Assembly: GCA_043228905.1 (NCBI GenBank)
Contig: JBHGNT010000001.1
Span: forward strand, 34,038,001-34,102,000
Length of the DNA stretch: 64,000 nucleotides
Source of the DNA: Azolla caroliniana
Taxonomy: Eukaryota; Polypodiophyta
Direction of reading: 5' to 3'
Shown here: one piece after another, positions 39,135-50,812 of the stretch
Position numbering within the stretch: the first letter of the stretch is position 1
How the letters are laid out: each line of letters begins with the position of its first letter
Made by a program: the position numbers and the translations under genes
The notes under the pieces: generated by a model
Database searches by the model: none
The model's input: the letters and a program-made list of their open reading frames with translations, nothing else
Told to the model about the DNA's origin: nothing

Positions 39135-39647
39135 TCAATACGTAGCCACAGTTGCATATAACGTATAAAAACATCTTTTATTGAAATGAGCTCCACTCTT
39201 CTTTCATGAGAAACATTTCATTTATGTAATTATTGACTAACAAAGGAGAATCTCCTTTTCATTTTTGAAATTGGACGGTGGTTAAATTTTGAATTTATTT
39301 ATTTAAATTTGAAAGGAGAAAGCTTCAAAATGTTGTGAATTTCTTTATGAACTCTGAACAAAGAAATTTATTTTTTGTGCTTTCATTATCGATTCTGAAG
39401 GAAAAAAGCTTCAATATATTTATGAAATTCATGAATCTGTAGAATAAAGAAACTTAAAATTTTGTGAATTTTCTTCTCTAAATATCTAGAAGAAACAAGC
39501 TTCAAAATTTGATTAATCAGAAAGATGGCTACTGTTAACTAAAGAAAGAAAGATAAAAAAGGGTCGCATGAAGTTTATAAGCAATTTACCAGCGCCAAGA
39601 ACAAGAATGATGACTTTGGTGCTAGCTATTCCTGTCTGAGTAGCCAT
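33959..39647 (-). CDS. DUF1664 family membrane/coiled-coil protein
   Basis: This is a plant-specific family of unknown biochemical role. Twelve exons join in frame to 321 residues: 39590-39647, 38655-38716, 37962-38033, 36997-37075, 35826-35896, 35561-35662, 35339-35428, 35174-35248, 35032-35064, 34869-34955, 34207-34272 and 33959-34129. The N-terminus (MATQTGIASTKVIILVLGAG) is hydrophobic. A Gly/Ser-rich spacer and VRLAQEVRQLYGGRQITVVN follow. A second hydrophobic segment, YIIPIAVLGAVGYGYMWWK, lies at about residues 96-114. Next is a long heptad-like helix (AAKKQLTQRMEKLNDKMDEQ to VRENLAQMGLDIEGVQRLVE). The C-terminal region is polar. Some relatives are annotated as bZIP factors, but no bZIP basic region is visible, so I do not accept that name. 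Intron 4 contains a 166-bp tandem duplication. Confidence 0.92.
35921..36252. repeat. 166-bp tandem duplication in DUF1664 intron 4
   Basis: cagtatgcaattagataata begins at 35921 and again at 36087. Two head-to-tail copies of about 166 bases differ at a few sites (ccgaag/ccaaag, atttgc/attcgc, gatgtg/gacgtg). Confidence 0.95.
39071..39132. repeat. (CA)n(TA)n compound microsatellite
   Basis: A CA run passes directly into a TA run of about 40 bases, inside intron 1 of the DUF1664 gene. Confidence 0.95.
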
Positions 39648-40470
39648 GGAAATCTGCTAAAGAAGGAAGAAATAACATCACAGTCATAATGAGAATTAAA
39701 ACGAATCAAAAGGGAAAAGCAAACAGAAGAAAGAGAGAAGAAAAACAGCAACAGCTCCAATTAATCATCATCAGAATTGAGCCACGGAAAAAAGGAGAAA
39801 AAGTAGCAGGCAAAAAATCAATACGAATGTTGGCAGCGAATCCCGCGAGTCCTGCAGCAGAGTCTCGATCGATCAGCAGGGGAAACGTGAGAGTAGACTG
39901 ACAAAGAAATGTATGTATGTATGTACAATGTTACAAACATACATACATACATAGACGCGAGGGAGAGAGGGCATGAGGCGTGTAGATAAATAAAAAGAAA
40001 AGGTTCTACAAATTGCACCGCCTACCCTTCAGATGAAAATTTGGCCTTTTATCTATACATACCATACCATACCCTTTGTTGTGCCTTCTTTCTTCTTCAC
40101 ACATTCAATACACACAATACATTATATTTAGTCCTTAACAAACTACTTATATACCGACATATACAATACATATGTGTGTTTGTGTTAGTGGAGTTAGAGA
40201 GAGACAGACAATTGAGCCAAGAGATATCATTTTAATACCCAAGAAAGACCGATCGTCATTCATTTTATGTGTGGGAGAGAGAGAGAGAGAGAGAGAGAGA
40301 AAGATTATATTATCGTCTTCGGAGGTCAAATATGACCTATGAGACCAAAAAATTTACATTTCACGTGATATGTGTGAAAGTGAGTAGTGACTCTCGATGT
40401 TCAGGAACTTTACCAATGAATGTTGCAATCAAGAGTGCACATTGTGGTTGTGAGAGAAATTTGTGCAATG
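39648..40470. promoter_or_regulatory. Upstream region of the DUF1664 gene
   Basis: This is the probable promoter and 5' leader of the minus-strand DUF1664 gene. It has short simple repeats: (ATGT)n at 39909-39926, (ATAC)n at 39937-39952 and (GA)n at about 40275-40301. No gene is seen. The left edge of the LINE remnant starts at about 40470. Confidence 0.45.
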
Positions 40471-40471
40471 A

Positions 40472-41600
40472 TTAGGCTTGATCGAAAATGTGTGGAAAGC
40501 ATGGTCGAATATGATCAAAGGCAAAGCATTGTATCATAGCGTGATACTCAGACTCTAGAACTTGTTTATGGCAAAGTGTGCATAGTCGACCACTCTCATC
40601 AATTGTGCCCCAACGCCCCGTCTCACATCGCAATGCATGTGAGTTAAGTCGCATAGAAGCAATGGTTTGAATAGAAGCCAATGGAATGGGCTCTAACATG
40701 TATCGATGTGTACGGTTTCCTTGTCCCGCGAAGAATATGGTTTTGTAGTTAGGTGCAACATGTGTAGTATAATGTATGAAACGTGAGCCTCCACATTTTC
40801 CCCATGACATGATACATTGGTGTTGCAAAAAGGCCTCATTTACAGAGGAATCTAGTGATGCATCATGAAGCAAATGTGTTGCATCCCATCTACCAAACCA
40901 AAATTTCATATATTGCATTCAACCAGAACACAAAAAATTGTTTTTATGCGTCTTTTGGATCTTTTTGCTTGCTTCCCATGCGATTGTATGAAGTTGATGG
41001 AGGGACTTTTTTGAACCTTAAGCATGTATTCAACAACCCTTTCCATGGCCAAGATCTCAATGGGAAGTGAACCCGTCTCAAGGAGGAGGATATATGGCGT
41101 TTGTTTCTTAACTTGTAGAAACTTTATAAGAAAATGTTTTTGGACATTTTCAAACTATTTCCAAGTAGATTTAGGGATGCTACCACCCCATACTTCCACC
41201 CCATAGAGAAGCATCGGTGTCACCAAAGTGTCAAAAATGTATTTGTTGAGGACCCAACACTTAATATCTCCACAATTGCATGTGTTCTCAAATGCATAAT
41301 ATGCTTGCTTTCCCGCCTCTAAGCAACATTTAGCACAACCATTCCATCTATGATTTGAAGGAACTTCAAGGTCACTATATTTGAAGCTTTCCACACATTC
41401 AAGTGGCTCATTATTGTACATAATGCATGACTTATCTCTTTTTTGGCTCTTCACAAGCATAATCTTTGTTTTAGAGCTATTAACACTTAATTTTGTATGC
41501 ATGCAAATTTTTTCCGATGCCTTCATGAGCTTTTGCGCTCGCCTAAAGTATTTGCAAAAAGCACTACATCATCTACATATAGCAAAAGCATCGCCAAGAT
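40472..41600 (-). mobile_element. Decayed LINE (non-LTR retrotransposon), reverse transcriptase 3' half
   Basis: On the minus strand the order is a reverse-transcriptase palm motif LLLYVDDVVLFANTLGER (about 41540-41590), a stop, then LSVNSSKTKIMLVKSQKR, ECVESFKYSDLEVPSNHRWN and TLVTPMLLYGVEVWG (41155-41526). A second open segment at 40472-40918 carries a Cys/His motif, LCTLCHKQVLESEYHAMIQC. This order (RT thumb, then a CxxC..H..C zinc-binding end) is typical of plant LINEs. Stops and frame changes separate the pieces, and the 5' part (endonuclease and ORF1) is absent, so the copy is 5'-truncated and dead. I did not find a poly(A) tail or target duplication with certainty. Confidence 0.82.
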
Positions 41601-43003
41601 AGTCTTACATTTATTAGGAAGTGAGTGTTTTACTAATTACGATATCTTTCTCAACTCTCTAATCGTTGTACATGCATGCAAATCCAAACTTGCCTTCACT
41701 TTTATTGCTTCTTCTTTCTTTTTAAAACCAAAAGCTTAATTATACTATCAATGACGGGACTCTTTTTCAAAACATTCTATTATCAAATCACTAACTAAAA
41801 CTCAATTAGTAGTCCATCTAACAAATCAATCCCTAATATCACTCGAAATGTCAACCGGAACAAGTTTAGATTTCCAAGCAGTATTTGGCTACATACTAGA
41901 TTGGGATCATAAGTTAGACTCAACCTTATGTGCCTTTTATTGCTTACAAGTTTTCTTATTATTATGCGTGTATTGGTAATCTCTTTGGATCACCAAACAT
42001 GTATAGGTCAATTTAAAGTAAGCAAGCATACTTCTTGAAATCCAAAAAGATTTTAAACATATTTAAGTAATTTCTCTTGCAATATATACATATGTTGGTC
42101 ATAATTTTTCTTCCTTCCTGTCTTTAAGTTGCTTGTGTTTTTCTTTTTCATTCCTTACACAACCTAAGTTAATGCTACAACTCCGAAGAAAAATTTGGTT
42201 ACTCCTGTTTTTGATACCTGTCACTCATTCATTGTTCTAAAAAGTCGAGTTTGAAACGTAAATCCAATGCCTCAAATTCAAGATAAAAGACATTATCTTA
42301 ACAATATAATTATTTTCAATCTTTTGTTTCCATGCAACAATAGACTAAACAAAGACTACCATTCTTGCTTCAAAACCTTCAGTTGTGCCTTTCATCAATA
42401 AGCATTATTTTTAGCTCTCTTTATCGAACCATCAAAATGGGTTGCTTGAGAAACATTGGAGCTTCTATTAACTACCTAATTCATGATTATCTTATTCCAA
42501 AAACCCTGCAATGATTTTGATCATAAAGATAAATGTATATGTCAATTATGCTCCCAAGTATCAAATTCTCATATGGTAGGTCGAGACTTACGAACAATAT
42601 AAAACATGTTTATAAGGAAGTATGTCGACATCATTGAGACCTTTCAAAGTTTTAGCTAACCGAATGACAATAAAAGGGAAAAACTTCAAAGATGATTCAA
42701 CCATTTCTTTTGTTTATGAAAGCCTCCGAAAAGGAGAGCAAGGAGGGTAATTGCTTTCAAAGAACAAATATTGCACAATTGTTTAAAAAGTTAGATTTGG
42801 TTATTTTCACCAGAAGTTTGCTCGAGAGAGCTACATAGTTTCTATTCTTCCAGTTTGGATAAATGGACACCAAACTATTCTAAATACACCCTTGTAGAAA
42901 GCCAATGACTTGAACCATGCTTAAAATTTTTTTGTTGATTAAGAAACCAAAATCAAGCTACTTTGGCACGTTTCGCTTTTTGATTTTACTTGGTATGCTT
43001 TGT
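41601..43003. other. Spacer between LINE remnant and bL32m 3' end
   Basis: This is AT-rich sequence with no recognisable gene or tandem repeat. It may include undetected 5' LINE sequence at its left and the bL32m 3' UTR at its right. Confidence 0.45.
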
Positions 43004-45990
43004 TCAACTTTGATTCCTTTCACCAGGGCAACAGAAAAAATGGGGAAGCCTCACCCGACCACAACACCTAAAAAAGGTATACAAATACATTAACTTGCTT
43101 CATTTTGAATCAATGAATGAATAACTTCAAAGACATAGAATCACTACGTATTGAACTAATGAAGAGATTCTTTATTAAAGTTAAAATTCATATAAATGTT
43201 GGGATCCCAGATCAGAAAGCAGATATCCTTACGGATAAGAATATCTTGGGTTTCAATGTTATGTGTATATGTGTGCACACAACCTATGAATGATTGCATT
43301 TGAAAGAGTTGGAAGGGGGGAGAGAGATAATAAATGCCAGAATTCCACATAGACGGCCTCAATATCTTCAGAGATACATATATACCTGCAACTAGATTTA
43401 GGAATTATTGTGTTCAGACAGCACTAGTACGTTTTCTCACAGCTGAACCTCAACCTCCATATTTACCTTTCTAGCATGTTTGCACACCCCCAACACTACA
43501 TAAGAGCTTGCACACAGCTACTCTCATGACATCTGTACATGCCAGAACTGTGTCCAAACACATGCTTTCTGTCTCTTTGCTCAGTCCATTCCACAGATCT
43601 ATTTTATTCTATCTCACTTACCAACTGGGATGGAACAGCAGCCGTCTCCCTCGAAAAAACAGAAATAGTAACAAATAAATGGCTCAAAATAGTTCTAAAC
43701 ATCTAGAAATGGCTCAACTAATGGGCAGTTCAAAGTTGTAAATAAAGAAGAGTAAAAATAACAAGATGGACCATCTCTAAGTGTGTTCCAAGGCATCTTG
43801 TGACCATTTGGGGCATGGGTACCTACCCCATGATTTAGGTAATGATGGGAGCAAAGAACTTATCCTTAGAAGTGAAGGATATTTGCTTGCGCAGTCTCAC
43901 TCAATTAGTAGGTCTGAACCTTTGTGTCTGATTTCAGCCTCTGCCTCTCTATGATGTAGCTTCATCCGTTGGTCCGTGAATTGCAATACATTTTCAATCT
44001 CTTGGTTGCAGGATCATTATGTCGAGCATTACTAGGTTAGGCCATTGTGCCTCTTTACGGTGCAGCTTCATATATTGGATCTTGAATTACGATATATTTT
44101 CAACCTCTTGGCTGTAGGATCTTTGTGGAGCATTACTAGGTTAAAGGCCATTGCGCCTCTCTGTGGTGCAGCTTCATATGTTGGCTCTTGAATTGCGATA
44201 TATTTTCAACCTCTTGGCTGCAGGATCTTTATGTGGAGCATTACTAGGTCAAAGGCCATTATGTCTCTCTATGGTGCAGCCTCATATGTTGGCTTGAACT
44301 GCGATATATTTTCAACCTCTTGGTTGCCGGATCTTTATGTGGAGCATTACTAGGTTAAAGGACATTGTACCTTGCCACGTTATCTCACATTTATATTCAT
44401 TTTCTTCGCAATCCAAACTAGTTTTTGATAAATTTTTTACACCAATTGGTCTCTCTCCATTGCAGCTGGCTCATCCTTGCTTCAGCTCTCCAATAACCAA
44501 AAGAGTCTGACGACACAAAGACTTGGAAGCTTGGAAAAAGCTTTCCACAACAATGTGCATCTGTCTTAGATTGATGATTAAGTAGTCAAGCACTAAAACG
44601 TTGAATTCTTGATGATTAGGGTCATTCAAAATTTTGGGCTGTACAAATCTCATTGCATATCATCTTCCATGAAGATTCAAGATGTGTTCTATGTCTGTCT
44701 CTTAAAACCTTGACATCTTTTCATTGAATAGAGTGCATAGCTTTTGGCCCCACCAATTAATATAGATGCTTCTGTGTTTTATATTCCCCTCCTGAGACCT
44801 TGACATCTCCCAATCAAAATGGGGCATCACCCTTGGTCACCATTAATCAATATAGATGGTCATGAAGTGTTCTAGTTGAGAAGATTCTTGAAGACAGTAT
44901 TGCAAGGAGCAACCACCGAGAATTTATTTTGATAAAGCAGCTATAACCTTCATATTATGCAGTTCATAGTGAATGTGTTTCAAGAACATTGTTATACTAG
45001 ATTTGATAAGCCATAGACCATTGTTTATGAAAACAATAGATCAACCAGTACATCCATTTATTGCACAGGCCATGCCTTTTTTGCCTCAATGTTAAACCTT
45101 ACCACTAATTTGCATTTTAATTTCATATATATCTAAGAGGAATACATACAGTTTTAGGTAATCTTACTTGCACCGGATGATGACAGGTTGAGGCTTGAGA
45201 GCCTTTGGGCCATTACGAATTCCCTTCTTCGAGCGACTAACCTGAGATTCCACTCCATTCCAGTCAAACATGTTTAAATATACAGTTTCATGATAATCCA
45301 GCCAAACACAAAAATCGTAAACCATGAAGTTCCCCTCCATTCCAACAAAAAAACAATGCATAAAACAAAATGGCATTCCCCTCCATTCCAACTAAACATA
45401 AAGTTTGATTTGATTTGAACCAAATGCAAAGTAAAAAAAACTCTACCTCGTTCCATTCCATTCCAATCTAATATACTAAAGCATAAGACAAGTTTCACTA
45501 TATTCCAAACCCATCCCATCCAAATAAAACGTAAAATTCATGATATGCCACGATCTTGGAGTGCATTCAAACCACACATAAAATTCACAAAGTTCATACG
45601 TAAAAATTCAGTTAATTGCTAACAAAAACAGAATGTATAGGGCATATATAAAGGGCCAAAAAAATAATTCAATTTCCAGACATAAAAACACGGGAATACG
45701 CACGCACACACACACACACATTTACAAATTCTACTTCTTCGTGTGTGGATGAAGAGATGGAGAAATACCTTGCGTTTAGGAACAGCCATAAGTTGGAACA
45801 GACCTAATGCCCATGGCAAAGGAGCAGGGGGTCTAGCTTCGATGGCGGAGGGAAGCTCCGAGACAATAGGAGGAGGTTGAGGGGGAGGGGGAACCATGGA
45901 AGAAGAGAAAGGCCTCTTCTGCTGTTGCTTCCAGGAAGCGCGGAGCCATAGCCATCTCGAACCAAATCTCTGTAGGGGATGATGCGCCAT
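43004..45990 (-). CDS. Mitochondrial ribosomal protein bL32m
   Basis: This is a small zinc-ribbon protein of the large subunit of the mitochondrial ribosome. Three exons join in frame to 119 residues: 45769-45990, 45168-45241 and 43004-43067. Exon 1 encodes a presequence-like N-terminus (MAHHPLQRFGSRWLWLRASW), which has Arg and Trp and few acids, then a Pro-rich linker and MAVPKRK. Exon 2 gives VSRSKKGIRNGPKALKPQPV, followed by IIRC. Exon 3, found 2.1 kb away by its splice phase, gives CCGRVRLPHFFCCPGERNQS. The Cys groups flanking RVRLPHFF fit the L32 zinc site. If exon 3 were missed, the frame would stop three bases after exon 2 (AAG TAA), so a truncated model is an easy annotation error. 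Intron 2 holds a four-copy minisatellite, and intron 1 has recurring ccattcca phrases. Confidence 0.92.
43941..44370. repeat. Four-copy 107-bp minisatellite in bL32m intron 2
   Basis: Units start near 43941, 44049, 44154 and 44262. Each has cctctctatggtgcagcttc, then tattttcaacctcttggctg, then gtggagcattactaggttaa. Lengths are about 105-108 bases with roughly 10-15% divergence between copies, so the array is older than the near-identical duplications elsewhere in the window. Confidence 0.92.
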
Positions 45991-47386
45991 CGCCCGAAGG
46001 AACCAAAAAACACAAAGCTTTAGGTTTGAAAGAGGGTTTACAAAACACTATATACACTGTATGTATAGTACATATATTATTCAGTCATTCATTTATGATG
46101 AATGAGAAGGAAGCAGAAACCTTTAGGTTTTAAAAACAAAAAAGACTCCAGATTTCCCGAAAATAACTCTTTGTTGGCATTTCAGACGTCTAACTCGATA
46201 AGTTACATGTAGTGTGGACTCTAGTAGTACATGCTTTGTACTCTTCCCCAGTGAAACAATAATCGTGCACATGCTCTTACGATAAGAATTAAAAGCATGT
46301 TGTTTGGTTGAAAGAAATGGCTCTTTGTGTTGAGGGTTGCTACGTGGTGCTCTTCTCGCTAAAAATTATGTGTATCCTAGGAGACGCGTGCAACGAGTGT
46401 ACAAGGGTTGCCTTATGTTAACTTGTTTCTTTTTGTACTAGAAGATGATCAAAGGAGGAGAAGTATATATAATGAGAAGAAGAGGCATCAAAGGGGAGTA
46501 ATATATGTATTGGTGTTTTATGATTTTGTGGTATGCAATGTTAATATGTCAGTTGATCTTTACTCTCGCCTGTTTGAGAGACAACGAGAGGGAGAGAAGG
46601 AAGAGAAAAAATACACATAGAGATAGAGACTGGGTTCTTTTGTCACGTTTTCATATCACGTTGAGGGCAACACATAGGAAAATCAAACCCATGAAGGTAT
46701 CTATTGAAAGCTTCCCATCGTTTTCAAATCTCGTCGCTTAGTCACTTAAATCTCAAAGAGTGCGATTCTCAAATTTGATGTGAGAAGTCACACAATGCAC
46801 TAAACGTATGGCTCTTTTAAAGTGCATGAAACATGACATAAAATGTTGCAATCACTAGCCAACGTTTGCATCTAAGGCTACACTCCAATTTCTTAGATTC
46901 AAATGCAATTGGTAATGTGCATCACAAAGGCAAGCTACAATAGATAAACCATGCCAACATATTCCGGAAGTTTTCAACCTTGTGTATCTTGATTGGCAAG
47001 GTCGAAGTAAGATTAGTTCTCGATAGGTACAACTGAGTGGTTATTAGGATCTTCCCGAATGCCCTTTGGCTAGAGCGGGAGCCGATGTAGTCAAGAAGAA
47101 GAATTGATGATTTGACTTGACTTGACCTGCACATGACCTGCACATGTTGTTCCAACATACAACGTAAATAAATGATAAGAAGGTTAGTGGGCAGAGGAGA
47201 CGTGGAGAAAATTAGAAATGGGAAGTGGAGGGGCATTTTGGGGAATCAAACAAAGAAATAGTGGGGGCATTTTGGGGAAATAAAGAAAACTTCTTTTTAC
47301 ATCTAGAGACTGGCACGATGGCCTCTCTGTATTTTCTTCTTAGGGCTTCTAGAACATCACGTCAAGACGAAGCAGGCGAAACAGAA
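45991..47386. promoter_or_regulatory. Divergent promoter region of bL32m and SCI1-like genes
   Basis: These 1.4 kb lie between two divergent start codons. I see no gene. Short ORFs at 46408-46741 and 46922-47236 have no domain. The in-frame region 47225-47386, directly before the chosen SCI1-like start, stays open and could be 5' leader or coding. Confidence 0.4.
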
Positions 47387-50300
47387 ATGGTGGAAGATCG
47401 TATGCTCCAAAAGAGGAAGAAGAAGAGGAGGGAACCAGAGTCAAGCTCTAGTTACTCGGACTCTGAGTCTTCAGGTACTATCTTCTTCTTCTTCTTCTTC
47501 GTTTTCGACATTAGTGATTTTTTAGGCGGACGCTTCTTGATCGTGGTTTTTTTTAATTCTTCGTTCATCTCTGAGTTTCTTCTTCTGAACGATTGAAGAC
47601 AGTGAATCCGACAAAAGAAAGTCAAAAGAGAGACGGAAAGAGAAGGAGCGAAGTGGGAAAAGGATCGATGATGGCAGGCGAAAAGAGAGAAGGAACGAGG
47701 AGAAGAGGAAGAAGAAGAAAAGAAGGCATCATAGCACTGAAGAAGACTCGGAAAGAAGTGATACAGATGAAGAAGAAAAGAAGAAGAAGAGAAAGTTGCT
47801 CAAAGAGGCTAAACGGATCCTGAAAGGTAGGTTTTTTACACAGAGAGATAGGTTTCATTATTTCCCTCGGAGTTCAAATATGAACAGAGATACATGTTAA
47901 ATTAACATCTTCAGAAGAGTGCAATTACATCCACGGGAATCGTATTGAATGTGTGGTAAATTGGTAAAATGTAGCAAAATCAAATTATGACTGGTTATAT
48001 AGCTGCCCTATGACACTAAGCTGTGACCAAATTACAATGATATAGGAACCATGGGTACAAGCAACAGAGAGGATAGAATGATAATGTACGAAAAAGCGTA
48101 ATTGCAGAAATAGAATGTGAGTTTCTCAGCCCATGAACCCTCATATGATGATGCCTGATGACATTAGTGTCCTCTGTACTAAACTCCATGGGGAACTGTG
48201 CTTGACGTTAGGCAATGATACTATGAATCCTTCTATGCAGGTGATGTCTTCTATTTGATGCAACTATCTAATGTATCATTCGGTCTGTCGAGCAAGCCAA
48301 AATGAACTGCTTGGTCAAGCAATATCCCTCGGGGAGGTGTTGATTGATTTTTTTCCATGTTTCTGACAAATAGAGAAAAGAGATTGAAAATGGTTTTGTT
48401 TGTATCCCAGAGAAAGATAGTTCGTACTTTGTTCCAAATGAAGAGATATCAAAGATTTCTTTGTTTGAGCTCTAGAGAAAGAGAGATTGATTTTTTTTTG
48501 TGGATGTTCTAGAGAGATATTAGAGATAATGAAAGAGAGTTCAAACTTTGTTTTTGCCTTTAATATACTAGAACACAAGAAAGAGGCTACAAGTTCAACA
48601 AGGAAGCTTACTCGCCAAGTTAGTATTCATTCTGAATTATGTCCATTTTTTTAGTTTGTATCCTCAAGAAGGTAACATTAATATTGCTATGTAGACACTT
48701 ACAGAGGATGATTATTTTGAGAAGAATAAGGAGTTTTCGACATGGCTGAAGGAGGAATGTGGGATATATTTCTCCAGTCTTTCTGCAGATGAATCGAGAA
48801 GAATTTTCTTAGACTTCATAGAAGCATGGAATTCAGGAAAGCTTTCTGCAAAATTATACAGTGGAATCGACAATGCAGCACGCACAGACCATAAATGGAA
48901 GATCAGACATGAAGTGGAAAATGCTGCTGGTATGTCTCTATTTCGAAGGTTCACTGTAGTCATGAAATAGATTTGTATATTTATTTTCTAAACAATCCTT
49001 TTTTTCATAAGTTATATTATATAATGATTTAAGATGATTGAATATCATATCATTTTTTTATAGTGAAATTGAATTTAAATCTTAATTGAGGATGGCTTTT
49101 GCGCGCCTTTTATAAAGTAAGAAACATGTTTGCATCCTGACCAGAAAAGTACAATAATATATAAACTGTTACAAAACATTTTAGTATATTCCTAATTGAA
49201 TTTGGTCTTGTGAAAGTATTGTAATCAAATGTCCAAGATTCACAAATGTAATCGTTGTTAGTTGGTCAACTTTAAACTTATAGATTTCACTGTAATCATT
49301 GACAAGTGTTTACAGTCATATCTTTTGCTATGAGTTTTCTGCATAGATGCAAGATTACTCTAATTGAGAGCACTAGAGATCACACATAGCCTATTTAAAG
49401 TCTGTATGACCTGGATTCAAATCGCAGCAAGGAAGATCAAAGATGGAAATAGTTGATGAAACAATATCTGAAGTAGGATGTAATGGGTTTTAGAATGGAA
49501 TACTGAAAGTATACCAACAAAACAACTGAAGCAATAAAAAAAGGAGTAATACATTCAGTTGCCTATCGTTGGCAAAAGTTTAATATGCACTTTGTGTAAG
49601 ATTTCCAGGCCTGAATCCTAGACTTTGGCATACAAAATTCTCCACTATAATGTTTTTGTGATGTAAATTCTTAATTGGATATGTATTGCTTCCATTGCAT
49701 CATACAATGCCTAGCTTATATGGTTGTTGGAACCCATGAGTTGCTTCTATGTACAGGCTACTACTCTTGAGCATTGATGGCATATGGCATATGTCTCTTA
49801 TTCATAATTTCATGCTACGCACTGTGTAGTACATAACAGTTCCATGTTTGCACTAGCTGTTCAAAGCTGAATACTACGACAGTAGATTTCGTTTGGATAT
49901 GAATATGTATCCTCTCAAAATTTGTTTCTCGTATTTCCCTTTTTATGTTTGGCATAAAAGTTTGATCCAAATCGTGGTAAGTAGCTGTTTTTAATGTACC
50001 ATGTATGCCTTGCATCAAATCTTCCTTGACTTCCAAGTTCTGTATGTGCATGTGTAATGTACCTTGCATGTGAAGAAGTCCAGTGATATAGTTGTTAAGA
50101 GCTAATGATGTGGAGCTTTTTAATATTGCTGGAAAAGTGTTGCACTATGCTGTTCCACATTGTTGTAAAATGGCTATAATTGTTCATGGTTGTAGTAATT
50201 TCTTATATTCTCTGTGGAATGGCAGATAAGGAGGAAGAGTTGGAGTTTATGAAGAAGCTAGAGAAAATCCAGCGGAAAAAGTTTCGAAAAGAGAATGAAG

Positions 50301-50812
50301 ATCTTATGGATGAGCTCCTTCCTAAAGCCACAGGAAGGGAGAGGCTTCTTGAGAAGAAAGCTATTCGACGAGAGGGTGCTCGCAATCGTGAGGATAGCCC
50401 TGAAATATTCAAGGAGCGAGATATTATGGGAGGAGGGGATGATTTCAAGCAGAGGTTTGTCTCTTGGATTGTATTTAAATGTAGTGTAACATTGTTTCTT
50501 TCTATTTGTTTCAAATGGGAAAACGTGGAGTTGCTATTGTGTTTCTGGGGAGAGTACCTTTGCGGACAGAAATTTAAGAGCATTTAAGGAAAAATGAATT
50601 CATCCTTATTTTAATTTGTGAGTAACCCCATATTCTTTTGCAGATTAGAGAGGGAACGGGCACGGAGAGAGAAGAAAGCATCAGAGAAGAGTGGGACACT
50701 AATAGAGAAACAACTTGCCTTTGATCAGAAAGAATCAGCTGCTATGAATCATTTAAAATCACTCGTAGACATTGCGGGTGGGAAAATTACTATACCAAAA
50801 CGAATGAACTGA
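47387..50812 (+). CDS. SCI1-like (style cell-cycle inhibitor-type) Lys/Arg-rich nuclear protein
   Basis: This is a probable nuclear protein. Six exons join in frame to 331 residues: 47387-47474, 47599-47826, 48572-48618, 48695-48929, 50226-50454 and 50644-50812. The first third is a highly charged Lys/Arg/Glu region (RKKKRREPESSSSYSDSESS, then KRKKKKRRHHSTEEDSERSD), rich in nuclear-localisation-like clusters. Residues 122-180 carry the recognisable block EDDYFEKNKEFSTWLKEECG, LDFIEAWNSGKL, shared with tobacco SCI1 and relatives. The C-terminal half adds DELLPKATGRERLLEKKAIR, RDIMGGGDDFKQRLERERAR and a final GGKITIPKR, all in long charged helices. Exon 3 is 47 bases, set by phase and an AG|AACACAAG acceptor. 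Intron 4 is 1.3 kb. The start is uncertain: in-frame ATGs also occur at 47225 and 47318. Confidence 0.82.

Noticed and set aside
49390-49440. ggattcaaatc phrase resembling a tRNA T-loop
   Set aside because: No matching acceptor stem, D-arm or anticodon arm could be found around it.
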